Below the pieces are notes generated by a model. That model ran no database searches. It saw nothing but the letters and a program-made list of their open reading frames with translations, and was not told the DNA's origin. DNA of 64,000 nt from Rhizobacter sp. (GTDB lineage Bacteria; Pseudomonadota; Gammaproteobacteria; Burkholderiales; Burkholderiaceae_C): positions 372,001 to 436,000 of the forward strand of contig JAHBZQ010000001.1 of the NCBI GenBank assembly GCA_019635355.1. Direction: 5' to 3'. A program made the position numbers and the translations under genes. This document shows positions 1 through 8,524 of this stretch, piece after piece; the first letter of the stretch is position 1; the number at the start of each line of letters is the position of its first letter.

Positions 1-2
1 GA

Positions 3-710
3 GGCGCGACGCAATGGGCACACCTGGGCGTGACGGGTGCGCTGATGCATGCGGGGTATCTCGGTGGCGTGTGGGCTGCCGTCAAGGCTGGCATGGGCGC
101 CGGCACCATCGCCTTGCTCGTTGGCCTGCAGCCCGTGCTCACGGCAGTGTGGCTGAGCGGTTCAACACGCGGCGAAAACGGCACGCGCGTTTCCTTGCGG
201 CAATGGGCGGGTTTGCTGCTGGGCTTGCTGGGTCTCCTGCTCGTCGTGTGGCGCAAGTTGGGGGCGGGCGAGTTGTCTGCACTCAATCTGTCGCTCGCGC
301 TGCTGGCCTTGATCGCCATCACGGCGGGCACGCTTTATCAGAAACGATTCGTCGCACCTTGTGATGTGCGCACCGCGAACTTCGTGCAGCTGCTGACCGC
401 GCTGGCAGTGAGCTGCCCGCTTGCGCTGCTTGAGACCGAGCCCATCGTGTTGCATCCGCACTTCGTTGGTGCTCTTGCATGGTCGGTCTTCGGGTTGACC
501 CTGGGAGGGAGTTCGCTGCTGTATCTCCTGATCCAGCGCGGCGCGGCGACGCGCGTCACGAGCCTCTTGTATCTCGTGCCGCCCACCACAGCCGTGATGG
601 CGTGGCTGCTTTTCGATGAAGCATTGACCTTGCTCATGTTCGTCGGAATGGCGCTCACTGCACTCGGTGTGTGGCTGGTCGCACGCACTGAGGGAAAGCC
701 TGAGTCGTGA
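3..710 (+). CDS. EamA/DMT-family drug/metabolite exporter, 5' end outside the window
   Basis: The frame is open from base 3, so the true start lies upstream. 235 residues are visible. The protein is very hydrophobic, with about seven to eight membrane segments separated by short loops, and it shows the second EamA repeat (an Ala/Gly-rich stretch followed by a TxTAVMAWLLFDE-like end) typical of inner-membrane drug/metabolite transporters of the RhaT/EamA type. The substrate cannot be read from the sequence. A GTG at 30 could be mistaken for the start, but the residues before it continue the same membrane helix. It is followed by a 224-base gap before hupB, so it probably ends its own transcript. 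Confidence 0.85.
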   Translation, partial: GATQWAHLGVTGALMHAGYLGGVWAAVKAGMGAGTIALLVGLQPVLTAVWLSGSTRGENGTRVSLRQWAGLLLGLLGLLLVVWRKLGAGELSALNLSLALLALIAITAGTLYQKRFVAPCDVRTANFVQLLTALAVSCPLALLETEPIVLHPHFVGALAWSVFGLTLGGSSLLYLLIQRGAATRVTSLLYLVPPTTAVMAWLLFDEALTLLMFVGMALTALGVWLVARTEGKPES

Positions 711-822
711 TGCGCACACGAGGTGGTGAAGTAGGTCGCACCCCCAGGCTTGTCAAGCGTGGAAGCACGCGGCGCACCCTCCGAGCGATGCAGTTGATTA
801 CGCATAGAATCCGCTTCCGCGC

Positions 823-851
823 TTGACAGTGGGGGTGCCTGCGGCTGTAAT
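823..851 (+). promoter_or_regulatory. Sigma-70 promoter of hupB
   Basis: A perfect -35 box TTGACA (823-828) is followed by exactly 17 bases and a -10 box TGTAAT (846-851). Transcription would start near 858 and give a leader of about 77 nt before the hupB start codon. The rest of the gap 711-934 shows no gene. Confidence 0.7.
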
Positions 852-934
852 CGTTTGAGCCGTTGAGCCACCAAACATGCGGCCCGAACCATCCACCCAG
901 ATTCTTTCGAGACACCTTTTGAGGGGGTACCTTC

Positions 935-1207
935 GTGAACAAATCCGAATTGATTGAACACATTGCCAAACAGGCCGACATCTCCAAAGCTGCTGCCACT
1001 CGCGCGCTGGAGGCCCTGATCGGCGGTGTGAAATCAACGCTCAAGAAGAACAACAGCGTCTCGCTGGTGGGCTTCGGCACTTTCAGCGTGAGCAAGCGCG
1101 CAGCGCGCTCTGGTCGCAACCCGCGCACCGGTGCCACGATCAAGATCAAGGCCGCCAAGGTGCCGAAGTTCCGTCCGGGCAAGGCCCTGAAGGATGCGGT
1201 CAACTGA
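935..1207 (+). CDS. hupB: HU-family nucleoid DNA-binding protein
   Basis: HU is a small basic dimeric protein that bends DNA and helps organise the nucleoid. The 90-residue product has the normal HU length, the N-terminal helical dimerisation region (MNKSELIEHIAKQA), the VxLVGFGTF strand, and the DNA-clasping arm with the signature GRNPRTG around residues 60-66, including the intercalating proline. GTG at 935 is the start because the family begins with this MNKSELI sequence. It has a good sigma-70 promoter at 823-851. A tRNA-Val gene begins only 13 bases after the stop and the two share one terminator, so they are probably on one transcript. Confidence 0.97.
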   Translation: MNKSELIEHIAKQADISKAAATRALEALIGGVKSTLKKNNSVSLVGFGTFSVSKRAARSGRNPRTGATIKIKAAKVPKFRPGKALKDAVN

Positions 1208-1220
1208 TTGAATGTTCTGC

Positions 1221-1296
1221 GGGTGCTTAGCTCAGTTGGTAGAGCGGCGCCCTTACAAGGCGTAGGTCGGGGGTTCGAGCCCCTCAGCACCCACCA
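1221..1296 (+). tRNA. tRNA-Val (anticodon TAC)
   Basis: The 76-nt cloverleaf has acceptor arms GGGTGCT and AGCACCC, D-loop AGTTGGTAGAG, anticodon loop CTTACAA (anticodon TAC, valine), T-loop GGTTCGAGCCC and an encoded CCA end. It starts 13 bases after the hupB stop and has no clear promoter of its own, so it is probably processed from the hupB transcript. Confidence 0.97.
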
Positions 1297-1362
1297 AGTC
1301 GTCGTCGAGCTGGCCCGAAGATGGCCAGCCACCATCAGATAAGATTCACGGCGTCCACCCGG

Positions 1363-1391
1363 CAAAGGCGAACTCAGGTTCGCCTTTGTTG
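1363..1391 (+). terminator. Rho-independent terminator after hupB/tRNA-Val
   Basis: An 11-bp perfect stem (CAAAGGCGAAC / GTTCGCCTTTG) encloses a TCAG loop and is followed by TTG. It lies between tRNA-Val and ppiD, and the T-rich right arm supports termination. Confidence 0.75.
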
Positions 1392-1444
1392 CGTCTGGGG
1401 CCCTCTAGCGCTCCTGCTCTGCGATCCATTGATCGAGGTCATCG

Positions 1445-3331
1445 ATGTTTGAATTCGTCCGCAAGCACACCCGCATCCTGCAGTTCGTGCTGGTGTTGTT
1501 GATCTTCCCGTCGTTCGTGCTCTTCGGCATCCAGGGCTACAGCCGCTTCACCGAAGGCGGCAATGCCACGGTCGCGACCGTGGGCTCGCGCAAGATCACG
1601 CAGGCCGAACTCGATGCCGCGCACCGCCGTCAGGTCGACATGCTGCGGCAGCAGATGCCCGGCATCGACGTGAAGCTCTTCGACACGCCACAGATGAAGC
1701 AGAACACGCTCGACACGATGGTGCGCGAGCAGGTGATGCTGGCCGCGGCCGAGAAGGCCGGCTATGTGGCAACCGACGATCGCCTGTTGCGCGAGTACAT
1801 GACCGATCGGCAGTTCGACACCTTCCGCCGCCCCGATGGCAGCCTCAACGTCCAGGCGCTCGAACAAGCGCTCAACGCACAGGGCATCACCAAGCAGGGC
1901 TATGACCAGCTCAAACGCGAAGAGCTGATGATGCGGCAGGTGCAAGCCGGCCTGATGAGCACGGTGATCGCGCCGACGGCGGCGGTTTCTTCGGCGATGG
2001 ATGCGCTCTTCCAGCAGCGCGAGGTCCAGCTGCAGCGTTTCGACTCCAAGGACTACCTCGCGAAGGTCAACCCGACCGACGCCGACCTCGAGGCTTATTA
2101 CAAGGACCCGGCCCACAGTGCCGAATTCCAGACTGCCGAGAAGGCGGACATCGAATACGTGGTGCTCGACCTCGACAGCATCAAGAAGGGCATCAGCGTG
2201 CCCGAAGACGAGCTGAAGAAGTACTACGCCCAGAACGAGAAGAGCTACACCACGGCCGAAGAACGCCGTGCGGCGCACATCCTCTTGAAGGACCGCGCCA
2301 AGGCCGATGCGCTGCTGGCCGAGCTGACCAAGGCGCCCGCGTCGTTCGCCGAAGTCGCACGCAAGAACTCGCAAGATTCTTCGACCGCCGACAAGGGCGG
2401 CGATGCTGACCTTTTCATCGCCCGCGGCGACACCGACAAGGCCTACGAAGAGGCGCTCTTCGCGCTGAAGAAGCCTGGTGACCTGAGCCCTGTGGTGCAG
2501 ACGAAGGACGGTTTCTTCATCCTGCAGCTCAAGGCCACGCGTGGCGGTGAAAAGCGCTCCTATGAAAGCGTGCGCGCCGACATCGAGCAACTGCGCAAGA
2601 AGGAGCTGGCCCAAGGCGAATACGCCAAGGCCGCTGCCGAATTCGGCAACCTCGTCTACGAACAATCCGACAGCCTCAAACCGGCGGTCGACAAGCTGAA
2701 GCTCGAGCTGCGCACCGCCAAGGGTGTGACCCGCACGCCCGCGCCCGACGCCACCGGCCCGCTCGGCTCCAAGAAGCTGCTCGACGCGATCTTCAATGCC
2801 GAGACGCTGCGCAATAAGCGCAACACCGAGGCCGTGGAGACTGCACCCAGCACGCTGGTGTCGGCCCGCATCGTCAACTACCAACCGACGACGACCCCGC
2901 CGCTGGCCGATGTGAAGGCCCGTGTGCGCGAGAAAGTCGCCGCGCAGCAGGCCGCTGCGCTCGCGCGCAAGGAAGGTGAGGCCCGGCTGGCAGAGCTGCG
3001 CAAGGCGCCTGCCACCGACCTGGGCACGCCGGTGAAGACGGTCTCGCGAGCCCAGCAGTCGCAAGATCTGCCGCGCGGCGTGATCGATGCCGCGCTGAAG
3101 GCGCCGACCGTGCCCGCGGTGGAAGGCGTCTCGCTGGACGACGATGGCTACATCGTGGTGAAGGTCAACAAGGTGCTAGGGCGTGACCCGTCGGTGGCCG
3201 ATCCGGCCCGGGCGACCGGCTCCTATTCGCAGGCTTGGGCGAGCGCGGAGGCGAATGCGTATTACGCCGCGCTGAAGAGCCGGTTCAAGGTCGAAGTGAG
3301 CCCGTCGGCTGCGTCTGCGGCCACGAAGTGA
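1445..3331 (+). CDS. ppiD: Periplasmic chaperone / peptidyl-prolyl isomerase PpiD
   Basis: PpiD is anchored in the inner membrane and helps newly exported proteins fold as they leave the Sec channel. The 628-residue product is the normal family length. Residues 1-10 are cytoplasmic and basic, residues 11-30 form a single membrane anchor, a SurA-like N-terminal domain follows, and a parvulin-type rotamase domain lies at about residues 265-370 (RAAHILLKD, then SFAEVARKNSQD). The remainder is a long helical C-terminal part. ATG 1445 gives the short basic tail expected before the anchor. tRNA-His follows directly. Confidence 0.95.
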   Translation: MFEFVRKHTRILQFVLVLLIFPSFVLFGIQGYSRFTEGGNATVATVGSRKITQAELDAAHRRQVDMLRQQMPGIDVKLFDTPQMKQNTLDTMVREQVMLAAAEKAGYVATDDRLLREYMTDRQFDTFRRPDGSLNVQALEQALNAQGITKQGYDQLKREELMMRQVQAGLMSTVIAPTAAVSSAMDALFQQREVQLQRFDSKDYLAKVNPTDADLEAYYKDPAHSAEFQTAEKADIEYVVLDLDSIKKGISVPEDELKKYYAQNEKSYTTAEERRAAHILLKDRAKADALLAELTKAPASFAEVARKNSQDSSTADKGGDADLFIARGDTDKAYEEALFALKKPGDLSPVVQTKDGFFILQLKATRGGEKRSYESVRADIEQLRKKELAQGEYAKAAAEFGNLVYEQSDSLKPAVDKLKLELRTAKGVTRTPAPDATGPLGSKKLLDAIFNAETLRNKRNTEAVETAPSTLVSARIVNYQPTTTPPLADVKARVREKVAAQQAAALARKEGEARLAELRKAPATDLGTPVKTVSRAQQSQDLPRGVIDAALKAPTVPAVEGVSLDDDGYIVVKVNKVLGRDPSVADPARATGSYSQAWASAEANAYYAALKSRFKVEVSPSAASAATK

Positions 3332-3353
3332 TCTCGGGCGCCGCCGGGTCCGC

Positions 3354-3359
3354 TATACT
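3354..3359 (+). promoter_or_regulatory. -10 box of tRNA-His
   Basis: TATACT ends 12 bases before the first base of tRNA-His. It is a near-consensus -10 box overlapping the end of the ppiD region. No good -35 box is visible. Confidence 0.5.
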
Positions 3360-3371
3360 TGCGGGCTCTGC

Positions 3372-3448
3372 GGTGGCTGTAGCTCAGTTGGTAGAGTCCC
3401 AGATTGTGATTCTGGTTGTCGTGGGTTCGAGTCCCATCAGCCACCCCA
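3372..3448 (+). tRNA. tRNA-His (anticodon GTG)
   Basis: This 77-nt tRNA has the extra G at position -1 that is diagnostic of tRNA-His. The acceptor stem is GTGGCTG / CAGCCAC, the anticodon loop TTGTGAT contains GTG, and the T arm reads GTGGGTTCGAGTCCCAT. The 3' end is C followed by an encoded CCA. Its own -10 box is at 3354-3359. Confidence 0.97.
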
Positions 3449-3464
3449 CCCAGATGTGAGAAAC

Positions 3465-3488
3465 AGGCCTCCCTCGTGGAGGCCTTTT
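3465..3488 (+). terminator. Bidirectional terminator between tRNA-His and the kinase gene
   Basis: An 8-bp perfect stem AGGCCTCC / GGAGGCCT with loop CTCGT is followed by TTT on the plus strand. It also lies just beyond the stop of the convergent histidine kinase gene, so it may serve both directions. Confidence 0.8.
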
Positions 3489-3507
3489 CATTGGCCCGCT
3501 GCCTGCG

Positions 3508-5784
3508 TCAGGGTTTCTCTGACAGCCTGCGGACGCACACCCGGCAGCAGATGCCCCCGGTGGGCAGCTCGCGCCATTCCACCTCGCCGCCCAGCTGCTT
3601 GACGCGCTTGCGCACGCCGCCCAGGCCCAAGCCGTGCGACCAGGCCTTCGGGTTGCGGCCGACACCGTTGTCGCTGACGCTCAGGTCCACGCGGTCGCCT
3701 TCGAGCACGAAGTCGATGTCCACACGCCGTGCTTGCGAGTGCGAGATGACGTTGTTGACGAGTTCGCGCATCACACGCGTCAGCGCCGACCATTGCACCA
3801 CCGAGAGGGAGATGTCGCGGTCGGCACTGAAGCTCCAGCCGAGGGCGATGTGCGCGGCGGTGAGGCGCTGGGTGAGGTCGGCCTTCCACTCCGCGGCGGC
3901 ATGGGAAAGCGGGTGGCTCGGCGCGGCGAGGCCGCGTGTGAGCGTCTTCAGGTCCTGCAGCGTGTGCCGCACGTAGTCTTCCATCTCGGGCGACTGGGCC
4001 TTGTACATGAGCGTCAACAGGCGTGCGCCGATGTCGTCGTGAAGGTCTTGCGCGATGCGCAGGCGCTCTTCGTTGCGCCCCTGTTCGACGGCTTGATCGA
4101 AGGCCACGGCACGCCGCAGCTGCTCGACCACACGCTCGGCCAGGCGGGCGTCTTCGGTAGTGAAGAGGCGGCGTCCGTGGTGGGCAAATCGGATGACGAT
4201 GGTGCTGTGTTCGGTCGCATCGCCATGTGGCAGCTCCGGAACGGGAATCAGCAAGGTTGAGCCAGCGTTGGCCACGCGCGGCGTCGCGTAGCGCTTGTCG
4301 ATCACGCCCGCCTCCAGCGGCTGGAACAGCTCTCGAGCCAGCTGCGTGAGCAGGCTCGAGGTCCGCTCGGGGTGAGCCTCGACCTCCCGCGCAATGCGAT
4401 AGAGCTTCTCGAACATGCGCTCGGTCGTGATCACGTTCTGGTTGCGAAGCTGGTTCAGCAACCACTGACGCGCGCCGGAGTAGAGGCCGAGCGAGAGGAA
4501 GAGGGCCAGCGTCAGCGAGGCGAACTGGCCGAGCGAAAAGGCGGCGACGAAGAGCAGGTCGAGCGCGGTGGCGATGGTGCTGATCGCCGCGAGCAACGAA
4601 AACTCGCGCATCACCTGCTGCGACTTCGAGAGAAAGGGCAGCAGCACCAGCAACGAGCCCAGCAGCACCGACCACAGTGTCGGCCCGACCACCGCGATCT
4701 GCTGTTGCAGCAGCGGATGCTGGTCCGACCATGCGATCGCCAGCGTCAGCGCAAGCCAGGCTGCCGTGGCGAGCGTCGCGAAACGCCGCGTCACGATCGC
4801 AAAGGGGTGCGGCTCGATCGCATGCGACCAGGTGAGCAGGGCGATGGTCGTGCTGCCAAGGAGGGCCACACTGGCCTGTACCCACCACCAGGCCGAACTC
4901 AGCTGGCCTCGGCTGAGCGCCCACGCCACCGCAGCCGCGCCGAGCCACACCAGCCAGCCGATGGCACGCGCTGCGGGCAGGCGCCTGGGGTGGAGCGCCG
5001 CCGCATGCACGAGTGCCGCGGCGGCCAGCAGATCCAGCGCGCCGTGCGCAGGCATGTTCCACTGCGACATCGGCAGCGGCAGGCCGAGCGACACGCCGGA
5101 TTCGATCGCGATCATCGCGAGGTTGCCGGCCTGGCACAGCGTGGCAAGGGCGTAAAGCAGGTTTCGCACCGTGGGCCGCGCGAGCATCACCACCATCGCC
5201 ACCAGGTACATCACGAGCGCCAGCCCGCACAGCAGCCAGAACATCGGGCTGAGCGCTCCGATGCCGCGTGGCTCGGGGCTGACGTCGACCGTCGCCCCAT
5301 CGGCGAAGACGAGGCTCACCTGGCCTTGTTGAAGGGCCCTGGTGATGGCCTGTTGCGTGGCCACGTGGCGATGGCGCTGCGCGTCGTCGGTGAGCCACCG
5401 TGAGGCGCGCCGGAGCGCCGCGTCGCCCAGCTCGATGCGTCGCCCGTCGCGGGCCACAAGGGCTGCCAGCGTCTCGCCCTCGTGCAACTGGAGCACGGGC
5501 AGCGGGCTCGATGCAAGCTCGAGCCCGCCTTGCTCCGAGGCACGCCAGGTCGCGTTCAGCTGGGGGATGTCGCCCAGCGCGCGGGCCAGCAGCAGCGTGG
5601 CAAGACAGCCGAGCAGCGCCGCCACCACCAGCAAGCGCAGCCGCCAGCCGATCCAGCGCGAAAGGGGCGCGGCGCCGAAGCTGCGGTCGATCAGTGCGGA
5701 ATCGAGGGTCGAGTTGTCGGCACCCAGGGTCGAGGCGCCGGGCAGGGCCGAGTCAACCGAAGCGGACATGCCGGGCCTGTGCAT
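3508..5784 (-). CDS. Membrane sensor histidine kinase, NarL-partner (HisKA_3) type
   Basis: The 758-residue protein has a membrane helix at about 47-68, a probable periplasmic domain at about 72-178, and a block of eight to nine membrane helices from about 180 to 435. A cytoplasmic linker follows, and then a HisKA_3 dimerisation/phosphotransfer domain with the phospho-accepting His582 in RIAQDLHDDIGARLL. An HATPase domain has the N box ELVNN (675-679), the G1 box DNGVG (705-709) and the G2 box GLGLGG (718-723). The layout resembles 7TM-DISM type sensors, but the signal is unknown. It lies 30 bases after its response regulator gene, so the pair is an operon. ATG 5784 is used; ATG 5769 is an alternative and neither has a strong ribosome-binding site. 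Confidence 0.9.
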   Translation of the reverse strand: MHRPGMSASVDSALPGASTLGADNSTLDSALIDRSFGAAPLSRWIGWRLRLLVVAALLGCLATLLLARALGDIPQLNATWRASEQGGLELASSPLPVLQLHEGETLAALVARDGRRIELGDAALRRASRWLTDDAQRHRHVATQQAITRALQQGQVSLVFADGATVDVSPEPRGIGALSPMFWLLCGLALVMYLVAMVVMLARPTVRNLLYALATLCQAGNLAMIAIESGVSLGLPLPMSQWNMPAHGALDLLAAAALVHAAALHPRRLPAARAIGWLVWLGAAAVAWALSRGQLSSAWWWVQASVALLGSTTIALLTWSHAIEPHPFAIVTRRFATLATAAWLALTLAIAWSDQHPLLQQQIAVVGPTLWSVLLGSLLVLLPFLSKSQQVMREFSLLAAISTIATALDLLFVAAFSLGQFASLTLALFLSLGLYSGARQWLLNQLRNQNVITTERMFEKLYRIAREVEAHPERTSSLLTQLARELFQPLEAGVIDKRYATPRVANAGSTLLIPVPELPHGDATEHSTIVIRFAHHGRRLFTTEDARLAERVVEQLRRAVAFDQAVEQGRNEERLRIAQDLHDDIGARLLTLMYKAQSPEMEDYVRHTLQDLKTLTRGLAAPSHPLSHAAAEWKADLTQRLTAAHIALGWSFSADRDISLSVVQWSALTRVMRELVNNVISHSQARRVDIDFVLEGDRVDLSVSDNGVGRNPKAWSHGLGLGGVRKRVKQLGGEVEWRELPTGGICCRVCVRRLSEKP

Positions 5785-5814
5785 CTGCGCGTCGCCGGGC
5801 AGGCGCCGTGGGCC

Positions 5815-6558
5815 TCAGACCAGCCCTTGTTTGCTCGCGAGCACCGCCGCTTCCGCGCGGCTCGACACATTGAGCTTCTTGTAGATCGACTTGATGTGGT
5901 CGTTGACGGTGAACCACTTGATGCCCATCAGGTTGGCGATTTCCTTGATGGTGAAGCCTTTGCTGAGGTAGGTCAGGACTTCGCTCTCTCGCGGCGTGAG
6001 CCGCTCGTGGTCGAGCGGTGCGCCGCGGCCGAGCGCCATCGGGCGGCTGCTCTGGAAGCCCGATCCGCTGCCGAGCGCCGCCTCGGCTGCGCCCCCGGTG
6101 CCGCCAGGCCCCTGCCGGAAGTGGCCCAGCAGCCGGCGTGCGATCGCGGGCGACAGCGGCGGCTGCCCGCGCACGATCTTCTGCAGTTCTTCCACCAGCA
6201 CTTCGAAGCGGTCTTCCTTCAGCAGGTAACCGTCGGCGCCGCATTGCAGGGCAGGGAAGAGGTGGTCGTCGTCGGAATAGAGCGTGGTGACGATCTTGGT
6301 GGCCGGGTAGCGGGCCAGTTCGGCCAGCAATTCCATGCCGTTGCCATCGGGCAACTCAAGGTCGACGAGCACGAGCTTGAACGGGTCGGCCGGAATCTCG
6401 CCGGCCTTGGCCTCGCGCAGGCCCACCTGGCGACGCGCAGTCTCCAGGTCGCCGGCTTCGGTGATCGCGATGTCGTCGCTGAAGCTCTCGCGCACCACGC
6501 GGCACAGGAAGCTGCGGGCGACGGGGTTGTCCTCAACGATCAGTACCTTGATGGCCAT
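5815..6558 (-). CDS. LuxR/NarL-family response regulator
   Basis: This is the transcription factor partner of the kinase encoded just downstream. Of 247 residues, 1-130 form a receiver domain with acidic residues at Glu9-Asp10, the phospho-acceptor Asp66 in LVLVDLELPDG and the conserved lysine in YLLKED. A linker of about 45 Gly/Pro-rich residues leads to a LuxR-type helix-turn-helix domain (LTPRESEVLTYLSKG, then IKEIANLMGI). The regulator gene comes first in the operon. The 146-base gap to the next gene (6559-6704) holds its promoter but no gene. Target genes are unknown. Confidence 0.92.
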   Translation of the reverse strand: MAIKVLIVEDNPVARSFLCRVVRESFSDDIAITEAGDLETARRQVGLREAKAGEIPADPFKLVLVDLELPDGNGMELLAELARYPATKIVTTLYSDDDHLFPALQCGADGYLLKEDRFEVLVEELQKIVRGQPPLSPAIARRLLGHFRQGPGGTGGAAEAALGSGSGFQSSRPMALGRGAPLDHERLTPRESEVLTYLSKGFTIKEIANLMGIKWFTVNDHIKSIYKKLNVSSRAEAAVLASKQGLV

Positions 6559-6704
6559 GCGTGCGGGATGCGCTCACCAGAGTGCACTCACAAAGGGACA
6601 CGCATCGTAGCGCACACACCCTCGCGTGGCCTATCCCACACTCGTCAATGACGAGCGGGCGCCACACGGCAGCGCACGCATCCGGTGCGCCGCCGTCGCG
6701 GGCC

Positions 6705-7682
6705 TCACTCGTTGACGAGGACGAGCTTGCCGCGCACCTGGCGGCTGCCCATGCGGGTGAAGGCGTCTTTGAGGCCGGTCATCGGCAGGCGTGTGTCGAT
6801 CACCGGCTTGATCTTGCCCTGCGCGTACCAGGAGGCGAGGTCGGCCAGGGCCTGCACGTGGTTCTTGGGCTCCCGACGTGCGAACTCGCCCCAGAACACG
6901 CCGACGATCGACGCGCCCTTGAGCAGCGTGAGGTTCAGCGGGATCGCCGGAATGGTGCCTTGTGCGAAGCCGATCACCAGATAACGGCCGCGCCAGCCGA
7001 TGGAGCGGAACACCGGCTCGGCCAGGTCGCCGCCCACCGGGTCGTAGACGATGTCGGGGCCCTTGCCATCGGTGAGCGCCTTGATCTCGTCACGGATGTT
7101 GGACTTGGCGTAGTTGATGGTCGCGTCGGCACCCAGCTCCTTGCACAGCGCGCACTTCTCGTCGCTCGACGCTGCCGCGATGACCTTGGCACCCGCCGCC
7201 TTCGCGATCTGGATGGCCGCGGTGCCCACGCCACCGGCGGCGCCCAGCACCAGCACGGTCTCGCCGGCCTTCAGCGCGCCGCGGTCCATCAGCGCGTGCC
7301 AGGTGGTGCCATAGGTGCAGAGGAATGCGGCGGCGTCGTCGAACGCGAAGCCCTTGGGCAGCGGCATCAGCAGCGAGGTCTTGGCGACCACATGGGTGCC
7401 GAAACCACCGCCGCCACCGAAGGCAGCAACGGCGTCGCCCACCTTGAAGTTCGTCACGCCTTCGCCCACGGCTTCGATGACGCCAGCGTATTCAGAGCCG
7501 GGCACGAACGGCGGCGTGGGCTTGGCCTGGTACTTGTTCTGGACGATCAGGAGGTCAGGGAAGTTGAGGCTGGCCGCCTTGATCGCGATGCGCACTTCGC
7601 CGGCCTTCGGCTCCGGCGTCGGGAGTTCTTTCCACTCCAGGGCTTCGGGGCCGATCGGGTTCTCGCAGAGCCATGCCTTCAT
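6705..7682 (-). CDS. NADPH:quinone oxidoreductase-like MDR-family enzyme
   Basis: This is a medium-chain dehydrogenase/reductase of the quinone reductase (Qor) branch, 325 residues long. It has the GroES-like N-terminal domain (SLNFPDLLIVQ, then PGSEYAGVIEAVG) and a Rossmann domain with nucleotide-binding motif GAAGGVG near residue 150. It lacks the structural zinc cysteine cluster, which fits the zinc-independent quinone/acyl reductases. An ATG lies four codons upstream at 7694, but the GGAG inside that stretch is an ideal ribosome-binding site for ATG 7682, and homologues start MKAW. The substrate is not determined. It is divergent from surE. Confidence 0.88.
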   Translation of the reverse strand: MKAWLCENPIGPEALEWKELPTPEPKAGEVRIAIKAASLNFPDLLIVQNKYQAKPTPPFVPGSEYAGVIEAVGEGVTNFKVGDAVAAFGGGGGFGTHVVAKTSLLMPLPKGFAFDDAAAFLCTYGTTWHALMDRGALKAGETVLVLGAAGGVGTAAIQIAKAAGAKVIAAASSDEKCALCKELGADATINYAKSNIRDEIKALTDGKGPDIVYDPVGGDLAEPVFRSIGWRGRYLVIGFAQGTIPAIPLNLTLLKGASIVGVFWGEFARREPKNHVQALADLASWYAQGKIKPVIDTRLPMTGLKDAFTRMGSRQVRGKLVLVNE

Positions 7683-7744
7683 CGTTGTCTCCATCCTGTG
7701 GTCAGTGGATCGAAGATGATAGACGGCACGCTTGCTCCGGCCCC

Positions 7745-7758
7745 GTCACGCAGGTGAC
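7745..7758. repeat. Perfect palindrome GTCAC-GCAG-GTGAC upstream of surE
   Basis: The arms GTCAC and GTGAC flank a 4-base spacer in the gap between the divergent qor-like gene and surE, immediately upstream of the surE -10 box. A near-identical site (GTCAC-GCTT-GTGAC) occurs at 46739-46752. It could be a regulator site. Confidence 0.4.
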
Positions 7759-7765
7759 GAGTCCC

Positions 7766-7771
7766 TACAAT
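7766..7771 (+). promoter_or_regulatory. -10 box of surE
   Basis: TACAAT ends six bases before the A of the surE start codon, so transcription would begin at or very near the start codon. No clear -35 box is visible. Confidence 0.5.
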
Positions 7772-7777
7772 CGCGGC

Positions 7778-8524
7778 ATGCGCATCCTCATTGCGAATGA
7801 CGACGGTTACCTCGCACCGGGCCTGGCCGCTCTCGTGCGGGCTTGCGAGGGCCTCGGCGAGATCGACGTGGTCGCCCCCGAGCAGAACGCAAGCGGCACC
7901 TCCAACTCGCTCACGCTGAACCGGCCGCTGTCGGCCTACACCGCAGCGAACGGCTTTCGCTACTTCAACGGCACGCCCTCCGACTGCGTCCACGTCGCAC
8001 TCACCGGCCTGCTGCCGCACCGACCCGACCTCGTTCTCTCGGGCATCAACAACGGCGCCAACATGGGCGACGACACGCTCTACTCGGGCACTGTCGCCGC
8101 GGCGATGGAAGGCTTTCTGTTTGGCATTCCGGCGATCGCGTTTTCGCAGGTCGAGAAGGGCTGGGCGCATGTGGACGAGGCGGCACAGGTGGCGCGATCG
8201 ATCGTCGAGCACGTCCTTGCATCGCCACCCTCGGCGGCGCCTTGGCTGCTCAACGTGAACATTCCCAACCGCGCCGATGCTGCGAGCCTGCCGCGCGAAG
8301 TCACACGGCTGGGCCGACGCCACGCGAGCCAGCCGGTGATCCGTCAGATCAACCCGCGCGGCGAACCCATCTACTGGATCGGCCCCGCGGGCGATGCGCG
8401 CGACGCTGCGTCGGGCACCGACTTCCACGCCACGGCCAATGGCCGCATCTCGATCACGCCTTTGCAGGTGGACCTGACCGACCACGCTGGCCTGCCGGCA
8501 TGGCGAGAGTGGATGTCGGCATGA
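7778..8524 (+). CDS. surE: 5'/3'-nucleotidase SurE (stationary-phase survival protein)
   Basis: SurE is a metal-dependent nucleoside monophosphate phosphatase important in stationary phase. The 248 residues match the family. The metal site Asp8-Asp9 lies in MRILIANDDG, and the conserved NGTPSDCVH and SGINNGANMG motifs are present. ATG 7778 is the start because the family begins with this beta strand; longer upstream reading gives unrelated residues. It is the first gene of the run surE-pcm-nlpD-rpoS found across proteobacteria. The stop overlaps the pcm start (ATGA), which indicates translational coupling. Confidence 0.96.
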   Translation: MRILIANDDGYLAPGLAALVRACEGLGEIDVVAPEQNASGTSNSLTLNRPLSAYTAANGFRYFNGTPSDCVHVALTGLLPHRPDLVLSGINNGANMGDDTLYSGTVAAAMEGFLFGIPAIAFSQVEKGWAHVDEAAQVARSIVEHVLASPPSAAPWLLNVNIPNRADAASLPREVTRLGRRHASQPVIRQINPRGEPIYWIGPAGDARDAASGTDFHATANGRISITPLQVDLTDHAGLPAWREWMSA

